DNA of 64,000 bases from Gavia stellata (taxonomy: Eukaryota; Chordata; Aves; Gaviiformes; Gaviidae). A model generated the notes under the pieces. The model was given only the letters and a program-made list of their open reading frames with translations, was not told where the DNA came from and made no database searches. Where the stretch lies: assembly GCF_030936135.1 (NCBI RefSeq), contig NC_082594.1:128750668-128814667 (forward strand), in the 5' to 3' direction. Shown here piece after piece: positions 57,354 to 64,000 of the stretch. A program made the position numbers and the translations under genes. Position 1 is the first letter of the stretch. Each line of letters begins with the position of its first letter.

Positions 57354-59141
57354 GAATTTTAGACAATTAGAAAGAATAAAGAAAGAGGAGCAGTTTCATG
57401 GAGGGTAGGACCCAGAAGAGCTTTCTCAGTAGAAGAGGGCACCTGCTGAGGGCAGTGTTCCTGCAAATGTTGCACAAGGGCTGTTATAAAAGGAGAGAGA
57501 ATATGTCTGGGCTTTTCTTTGATTTTTTTTTCCCCACTCACATTAGTGTTTCTAAAGCCACTTTTCCTCCCCCATCAAAACTACCACCCAGCAGCAAAGT
57601 GAGCAGACAGGCAGGAAAGAGGACTGCTCAGTGAAACGTGTGTACACATGGAACAACCACCTGCCTGCACTGCCATGGGGGGGTTGCACCAATTCTGGAC
57701 AGACTTCTGTAGGAGGGGAAAGGAAGGGAGGTTGGATTTTTTTCTCCTTTTTCTTTTCTTTTTTATTTTAACCAAAGAAGGCACAAAAATCTCAGTCAAG
57801 CTTCAAACCTAGTGCTGCCTGGGAGCCCCCAATCTCCCAAAACTCCATCGTGCCCATGTGGGAACCCAGCCCTCACCTCTGCCCTTCTTCCTCAGAGTCT
57901 GGGCTAACATTTGAAAGGTACCACTCAGGCAGAAGGCCCTGCCCAAGGTTTGTGCACTGCTGGGGAAAATAAAGTTGTGCCGGGACAAGGCAAGTGGGGA
58001 TCAGGAAGAGTCTGTTGGCTTAAACAGAGGCTTTTTCCAATGTGAGAGCTATGAATAGTCACCTGTGACTCCCATTGCTTTTCCAAGAGCAGACCTAGGA
58101 GGGCTCTGCTGCTTTTGGAGGTGACCACTGTCTTTACATGTGCTTTACATATGTTATTGTTATGCATGAGGGCTGAGATATCCATCCAGGCATGGCCCCT
58201 TCGAGCCAGTGCTCTCTAGGAAGGTAAGTCCCAGCCCTCAGTCCAGTCCTCCAAATGGCACCAGGCTCCTTCAGCAGTTTCAACTCCTGGCTTTGATTAA
58301 GGCTATTTAGTTGCAATAGAAAAAGTATAGGTGACAGCCACGACCACCTCCCTGACTGCGAGTAAATGGCAGAGCCACTGGCAGATGCCACCAGTACCTG
58401 GTCCCAGGAAGTAGGAAGGCAGAGACCTAGCATGTGGGCTTACACAGGCTCACCTCCTCCATTAAGATCCTGCTTTCACTCTTTCTACGGAAAGAGATTT
58501 GGAAATGAATCCTGCCAACCTCAGCAGCTGGGAAGACTGTGCACGTGGGAGAGCGGGAATGAAAACTGTGATGCCTCTGTGTGACAGCCTTCAGCACAAC
58601 ACGTGCCGTGCCAGCCCTGGACAGCCCGATGAGGAAAACTGACCGTGCAAGCACCAAATCTGTAGGGTTTGAAGCCACTAGCCTTGAATCAGAACAGCCA
58701 TGAGCAGCAGACGCCTCTGGAACTTCCTGCTGCTCTGCCACGCCACCCTGCTCCTCTCTGCCTCCTGAATAAATTCCAGCAACACCAAAGAAAAAAAAAA
58801 AATGTGTGCCCTACAGCAGCAGCGATGCACACTCCGCCTGCATCGAGCACCATGGGGAAAGATGCTCATATGGCTGCATCCTCCACAGAAGTGAACAGGG
58901 CTGTGGCAGCACCCCAAGCTAGTGCAGGAAAAACATCCAGTCTGAGGAGGACCTGTGTGTGTCTGTGTGTGTGTTGGGGTTGGGGAAGAACTGCAACAAA
59001 TAAAGACAAACACTCCCCTGTCCACCCTCGTGCAGCCATACCCTTGGCCAGGCTGATGGCTGTGCCTCCATCTTGCCCCTCCAACATGGCCAGGGCCTCC
59101 TCACACCCAGCCCAGTGCACTGCCCTCCCTCATCTGGCAGC

Positions 59142-59197
59142 GGGGCTGGGGCCATGGGGAGGGGGCTGGGGCCACCGGGGAGGGGGCTGGGGCCACC
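59142..59197 (+). repeat. G-rich 21-bp minisatellite, G-quadruplex-prone
   Basis: Nearly three copies of a 21-bp unit (GGGGAGGGGGCTGGGGCCAC) give at least seven runs of four or more G within 56 bases on the plus strand. This greatly exceeds the usual four-run G-quadruplex pattern. It is antisense to the putative IGSF11 3' UTR, so the RNA would be C-rich and only the DNA (or an antisense RNA) could fold. Confidence 0.85.
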
Positions 59198-59702
59198 ATG
59201 TTAAGACATACCCTGCCTCAGCACCCCTCCCTGCTCAGCCCTCCTTGCCCCAACACAGGCTGTCATTTTCGTGGAAGTAAGACAGCAACAACAATGGAAA
59301 AAATACATATCTCCCAAACCTCCCTGAAAGACCCAAATGGATGGAATCAACCCTCCACAAAACCAACGGGCAACAAAAGCAGAAGTCCCCCCCAAGGTCA
59401 GAACCAAGCACAAGTCCTGGCCAGGGCCCAGCAGCTGGGAGTGTATCCCAACCTTCCTGCTCCCCCACTCTTGGCACATCTGCAGCATCCAGCTGTGTGA
59501 GGAGCCCCAACAGCTGCGGGGGCTGCAGCACAGCTGGGGTTGTCCCACTGGCCAGCAGCAGACTCAGAAAGGGAGGGCAGCGAGGAGAGGCTCATGTGTG
59601 TGTCCCCCCCGCCACATTGCTGCCTTTCAGGAAGGAGTAGGGTCTCTTCTCCACACCAGGCACGAGAGGCCCCTTGCTCGGCTCTTGGCTGCTGGCATGG
59701 CC

Positions 59703-60153
59703 CTACACAAGGGAGCCAGCCCGACTCTGGGCGGGCACCATGACGGGGACAGCCCCGATCCGCTCCAGTGTGGCCTGGCTGACAGCATAGGAGTGGGTGT
59801 GCGGCGGCCGTGGCTTCCTGGTCACTGAGCCGTTGCTCCGGATCACCTCCTGAGGGGACAGCGCCGTGCTAGCCGTCACCACCAGTGTCTTAGGAGGAGC
59901 TGGGGATGGGTGGCCACCATTGGCATAGACGGGGCGGATGCTCGTGCTCCCCGAGCGGGAGAAGGGGGGCTGGTGGGCGTCATTGCTATTGCTGAAGCGG
60001 GTGAAGGAGTCTGTAGTGTTGTTGGCTTTGGGGTCATTCCAGTAGCGGCTGTTGTAGGTGTTGGAGGATGTGAGGGTGTCGTTCTCCGAAGAGGATGCAT
60101 CGGCGTGGAATGTCTTTGCAGTGGAGGAGCATTTGGGTGGCAGGTCATCCTCC
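59703..60153 (-). CDS. IGSF11: IGSF11 last coding exon: cytoplasmic tail
   Basis: Immunoglobulin superfamily member 11 (BT-IgSF/VSIG3) is a single-pass homophilic adhesion protein of the CXADR/CTX family, found in brain and testis, and is known to bind VISTA and PSD-95. This exon gives about 149 residues and a TAG stop. Recognisable family segments are [54 protein letters not shown] and the near-invariant C-terminus [20 protein letters not shown] followed by LV. The terminal SLV fits a class I PDZ ligand. The acceptor is TCCTTCCCAG; the exon begins with the last base of an Arg codon (phase 2), which fits the preceding exon. The frame is intact here. Confidence 0.92.
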
Positions 60154-60859
60154 CTGGGAAGGAGAGCATGTGAGGGCATATGGAGGATGCTGCCCTGCTT
60201 GCCCAACCCCCCCCCACCCCCCGCTACACCCTGGTGGGGTCAACACTATCGATTCAAGGTGAAGGACAGCACCAACAAGAACCAGCATTACTCCTTGGCC
60301 TGTTCGCTCAGCGCTCTTTGCAGGACCCACCTCTGACAACATTAATTGCTCCATGTTCCTACCACTGAGGCAAATGACACATGCTCCTGTTTCTAGGGGG
60401 TAAAACCAGTGGTTGTCACAGCCCCTGGTACTATGCAGGCAGTCAGTGTGATTGTACCTGTTCAACCAATGAAGCTGATCCTCAGGGGAGCTGCAGAAGG
60501 CTACCAGAGGGAAACCCTGTAGCTGTAACACCAGAGAAGATTACAGTTGTATCTCCAGAGCTTTTCAGCTACCACTGTCTGGTATTGTGGGTCAAGATCC
60601 CCACCAGGTACAGTCACTCTCTTAGTGAGCTAGCAACATCAAACCAAAGCTCTCAATAAAGGCAATACTGAAAAAAAATCTGTCATTACTGTTCGTCATT
60701 TGCTCCCTCCTTTTTCTGGACAGATACGCACATCTTCCCATGGCCAAGGGGAACATAATCAGGATTAGCAAGAGTGAGAATTCTGATTGCCTTCCTACCA
60801 ACCGCTGCTTTTGCTGGGCAATCAGAGGTCCCCTGCCACCACCTTTCTCTTGCCCTTAC

Positions 60860-61010
60860 CTTATCTCATTGGGAATCTCCTCCTCCTCATCTTCTTTGTG
60901 CTTATTTTTCCAGTAAAACAGTGCCACAGCCACTAACACAATGCAAACAACGAGCACAACAGCACCTGTGGCCACTGCTCCTGCAATCAGGCCAATGCTC
61001 CGGGGGTGGG
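60860..61010 (-). CDS. IGSF11: IGSF11 exon: transmembrane segment and juxtamembrane stretch
   Basis: This 151-bp exon has acceptor GTTCCCACAG and donor AG|GTAAGG. It encodes [10 protein letters not shown] leading into a hydrophobic span [20 protein letters not shown] of about 24 residues, then [19 protein letters not shown]. The acidic run after a basic stop-transfer patch is characteristic of IGSF11. Entry phase 1 (two bases complete a Pro codon) and exit phase 2 match the neighbouring exons exactly. If the frameshift in the upstream exon is real, this exon would be read in another frame and hit TAA at 60,904-60,902, abolishing the membrane anchor. Confidence 0.92.
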
Positions 61011-61240
61011 CTGTGGGAACAATTAACAGAGAATGGAGAAGAATTCAGGAGTGGGCTGTGGCCATCCATGAGCATTTGAAGCTCCCATGGCTTGCGAGGG
61101 GAGAAGGCAAACTCTCAATTCCAGGGCACAATGATCTTCTGATAGAGAGGCACATGGTGGCTCACAGCAAAAATTGTTTCACTATTTACTGTCACAAGAT
61201 AGAAGCAGGTGGCCAAGCCTCCCTTGGCAAAAATACTTAC

Positions 61241-61364
61241 GTGCAATGACTTGCAGGTCCAGAAGGCAAGTGCTCGTTCCAATGGCATTTGAAGCCACAC
61301 ATTGGTAAAGACCTGAGGACACAGTGCTGATATTTCGGGAGAGTGACAGTGCCCTGGACTTGGT
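61241..61364 (-). CDS. IGSF11: IGSF11 exon: second half of the C2-type Ig domain, with +1 frameshift
   Basis: The acceptor is CTCTGACTAG and the donor C|GTAAGT. In frame from the previous exon it starts DQVQGTVTL. Then one extra base shifts the frame, and the expected [20 protein letters not shown] and [11 protein letters not shown] continue in the +1 frame. The second part holds the Ig-fold motif GLYQC with the second canonical cysteine. Entry and exit phases require 123 bp, but the exon is 124 bp. The extra base lies in the run at plus 61,337-61,339 (GGG where GG is expected). It could be an assembly error, a natural null allele, or a sign of decay. All other exons here look intact, which favours an error or a recent lesion. 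Confidence 0.88.
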
Positions 61365-62320
61365 CTAGTCAGAGAGAAAAGAAGGATTTAAATCCCTCCC
61401 TCCCATGAGGAAAACCATGAAAAGGCAAAGTCAGCAAATAGAGAATTTTGGTGTGAGACCCTTAAGAGAGAAATAAATTAGGAAATAACCTTGAGATGGA
61501 AGTACCGTGCACACACACAAGACCATGTCTTAAGAAGCTTACACTAGATGCTTCTTTTTCTTCTTATAGATGAATTTCTGCAAATGAAAGCGTGGGACTC
61601 TCAGCATTGTGTGAGAAAAGAGAGGAAATGAGAGATGTGCAACTGTCTATGTCCAGATCTACACAGTAAATTCAATCCTGCCCTGCAGAACCGCCCCCCT
61701 GCTTTCCCATCCCTGGGCTCCCTCCCCCCCACCCCCACTGTGCCAATTTTCTTCATTCCCAAATTATGTAAAACTTAAATGCTTGCGTATTTTTAAAATA
61801 CAGCAAGATAAAGGGCAAAAGTACAGGTATCATCACTTCTTGGTCAGGACATGTAGGCTAAGCAATCTTATGCATGGGACTTGGGGCTGGGCAATACCGA
61901 GTCGTACCAGAACCTTGCTTTCACACACATCTGAAAGGCAACTCTGGCAATAACTTATCAGAAAACACTGACTTCAGTGTGAGAAGCTGGCAGTATTTTC
62001 CTGTGATGATTCTGCCTCCCTTCTCCCAATTACCAAACTGTGATGCTTTCATTTGGTTTAAAACGCATGTGAGTCGGCAGCTGAAATCTCCAGCCACATA
62101 CCTGGCAACCACGCTCTCTCTCCCCCACCACCACATTCAACCAGATCCTTGTTCATCAACGGGGAACATGTTTCTGTACCAAAAATCCATGAAAATTTAA
62201 GTGGCCACTGGAGGGTACCTAGTTCACCATGGGCTCTAGGAATCTTCGTTCCAATAAAGCGACAAAGGAAAGCCCAGGCTGTCACCTGGGAAATAAGAGG
62301 ATAATCTACAGAACAAGCAC

Positions 62321-62476
62321 CTTGTGTGGCAGTTGGGGGTAACTTGGGAACATTGTCCAGTTTCTCCCAGAGGTATGTTGGCTGGGGGATTCCTTCTTCA
62401 GAGCTGCAGGTCAGTGTGATATCGCTGCCCACGTCCAGGGACCCCTGGATTCTGCAAAGTGGGGCAGAAGGAGGAA
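62321..62476 (-). CDS. IGSF11: IGSF11 exon: first half of the C2-type Ig domain
   Basis: A 156-bp exon with acceptor CTCTCGCAG and donor CAAG|GTGC. It encodes [40 protein letters not shown] and [14 protein letters not shown] holds the first canonical cysteine of the second Ig domain and YLWEKL the core tryptophan. APLC pairs in this family with the TSTC cysteine of the next exon as an extra disulfide. Phase 1 at both ends agrees with its neighbours. The adjoining intron to the left (61,365-62,320) shows nothing else coding. Confidence 0.92.
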
Positions 62477-63287
62477 CTGCGAGAGAAGAGGGAAAAGTGA
62501 CAGCAGATCAGGAAATATGACCAAACAGTGGAATGCAGGCTGTTTCTGGCCACATGCTGCAGGGGAAAGCAAGGACACCTACATGAGCTGACAAGGGGAG
62601 AAGAGGAAGGCAGCAGACAAAAAACATCAAGGTTTGGGGAGGTGTGGGGGATGGGAGGGTGGTCTGACAAAGATTCCTGACCCACCAGCCCATCAAGGTT
62701 ACAAACTACTGCTGACTTCCACAGGACCCAGTACATTTAGATCACTCCCTAAAGAAAAAGGCAGCGAACATTTCTGTGTTTGAGATAGCAAGGGTGGTGA
62801 GAGCTCACAGAGTTGCACACAGAATTTGCTGTAGTTGGGTTTTGCTTCCATATCCTTATAATGGCACACACTCTGGAGTACTTAACATCCCAGGGAACAT
62901 CCAGTACTAATTGCTTTCATGAAAAGGAAACAAAGATCTAAATTCATTCTCTTGTCCTGTTACTATGCACAAAACTCTTATGGTTCCTTCAGCTCTCCAG
63001 GATGCTATACTTTATTCATGCTTCTTTGGAACTCCACATCACCATGTTCATACAAAAGGTTTCTCTCCACCATATTTTAAAACTCCATTATATGCTACCT
63101 GCATATGAAGGCTATATACCCTACAAACTCCCAAACCCACAAGGCAGTCCATCCTTCACCACAGGATGTCCATGGGCTGCAAGGCATATACTACCATATT
63201 GCTCTGCATCATAGATGCAGTATCATGCACAGAGGATCCCCTTGTCCCTGGCTCCTCCCCTCCCCCCCATAATCCCAATAAACACAC

Positions 63288-63495
63288 CCAAGACTGTAAG
63301 TCCAATGACTCCAATATTCCTGACGCCTCGATCGGGAAGATTGTTGACCAAACACTGGTATGTGCCAGTATCTGATAGCTGAGTGTTGTTGATGAAGATG
63401 GAGGCACTGGTGGTTGGCATTGTCACAGCAAACCCCACTCGCCCATAGAACTGGGGTGCACCACCAAAGATCTGTCCCCCTTGGTAGAGAATAAC
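63288..63495 (-). CDS. IGSF11: IGSF11 exon: second half of the V-type Ig domain
   Basis: A 208-bp exon with acceptor TTTCTTTTTCAG and donor TTGG|GTGTG. It begins in phase 0 and ends in phase 1. It encodes [60 protein letters not shown] and [16 protein letters not shown] is the V-set signature with the second disulfide cysteine. The signal-peptide exon and the exon for the first half of the V domain must lie beyond 64,000, since no matching sequence is seen between 63,496 and the window end. The gene is therefore 5'-incomplete here only because of the window edge. Confidence 0.92.
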
Positions 63496-64000
63496 CTGAA
63501 AAAGAAAGGAAGGCTAAAACAACACTTCAGGAACTGTGTAAGGAGGAAGCAAGCAAAACATAGGCTTCCAAAGCCAAAAGGACCACTTCCTAAAGAATAA
63601 CCAGCACTCAATATACAGTTGTCCCAGGCAGACCCATTCTAGCAGAGGTCTTTTCTCTAAAAGAAGAACACACTCTGTAGCCTGGTTTATGTCAATAAAA
63701 ATATTCACAAAGGTAACAGACCAGATAGATACCCAAGTCTTCTGACAAAGGTGGATTGGCAATACCAGCCTGCTTCATATAATAGTCATTACCCATCTGG
63801 ACAGGATCAATGTAGAAAGGCAGAGACTCTCTGCAGGTCAGTGAGTACTTTACTGAAAAGCATCCGCCCAGTGGACAGTATCATATTGAGTCTCAGCCAG
63901 TAAGATCCTGCCATGATTTGACACTACTTACTGAAGATCACTGGGATGAACTGAATGACAGGAAACACAACCCTTGAATCTGCACAATCTGTACCAGTCA
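63496..64000 (-). other. IGSF11 intron, partial
   Basis: Intronic sequence up to the window edge. A minus-strand open frame of about 60 codons near 63,700-63,890 has no match to IGSF11 and no flanking splice logic, so it is left unannotated. Confidence 0.6.

Larger units (their letters stand above)
57330..59702 (-). other. Possible 3' untranslated region of IGSF11
   Basis: Downstream of the IGSF11 stop codon the minus strand has no coding potential. The first good polyadenylation candidate is AATAAA at plus positions 57,353-57,348 (in TTCAATAAAAATTTATTC), followed on the RNA strand by a TCTGTTGTTCC element. This would give a UTR of about 2.4 kb. A second AATAAA, in GGTTAAAATAAAAAAG near 57,760, is an alternative. 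The limits are inferred, without transcript evidence. A G-rich minisatellite at 59,142-59,197 lies inside. Confidence 0.35.

Noticed and set aside
58669..59280. 203-codon plus-strand frame opposite the IGSF11 tail, with AATAAA and an A-run at about 58,766-58,801
   Set aside because: The AATAAA plus A13 suggested a processed retrocopy, but no known protein is recognisable upstream and no target duplication was found. The frame ends in low-complexity sequence.
63690..63890. About 60-codon open minus-strand frame (YIDPVQMGNDYYMKQAG) near the window end
   Set aside because: It does not match the expected first half of the IGSF11 V domain and has no convincing flanking acceptor and donor pair. 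Treated as intronic chance.

Overview
This window is avian nuclear DNA. The evidence is CR1 LINE fragments with the typical (ATTCTGTG)-type 3' end, a family 14 (gamma-c, bird-expanded) olfactory receptor pseudogene, avian-style ERVL-like LTRs, and exons with GT-AG introns of IGSF11, a vertebrate immunoglobulin-superfamily adhesion gene. There is no prokaryotic or plasmid content. Nearly all other open reading frames are chance readings of satellite or repeat DNA.

Region 1 (1 to about 27,720) is one satellite domain. From 1 to about 21,540 it is a near-homogeneous tandem array with an exact 190-bp monomer (type A). Large multi-monomer blocks are themselves duplicated, with offsets of 950, 1,902, 2,660, 3,610 and 3,618 bp, so the array has a local higher-order structure. 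From about 21,540 to 26,035 type A monomers are mixed with a 188-bp type B that shares about 128 bp with A but differs over the remaining 60 bp. At about 26,035-26,050 the satellite flips orientation. About nine old, diverged monomers of both types then run the other way and end abruptly inside a CR1 endonuclease fragment at about 27,720.

Region 2 (27,720 to about 50,640) is a repeat-rich transition zone. It holds CR1 pieces on both strands, an olfactory receptor pseudogene whose 3' end is replaced by an inverted copy of its own 5' end, and a 1.3-kb segment present twice in opposite orientation (31.69-32.97 kb and 43.96-45.23 kb). It also holds several copies of one LTR family: one solo LTR with a perfect 5-bp target-site duplication, and one interrupted by a second LTR that has its own perfect 5-bp duplication. 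No intact gene was found here.

Region 3 (about 50,640 to 64,000) is calmer, apparently single-copy DNA. It ends in the 3' half of IGSF11 on the minus strand: five coding exons from the second half of the V domain to the stop codon, with the first exons beyond the right edge. One exon (61,241-61,364) is 124 bp, whereas its neighbours' phases require 123, so a one-base frameshift is present. It lies in a GGG run and may be an assembly error.

I found no new enzymatic or defence system. The most unusual content is the architecture of the satellite domain, its inverted and CR1-truncating edge, and the fold-back olfactory receptor pseudogene.
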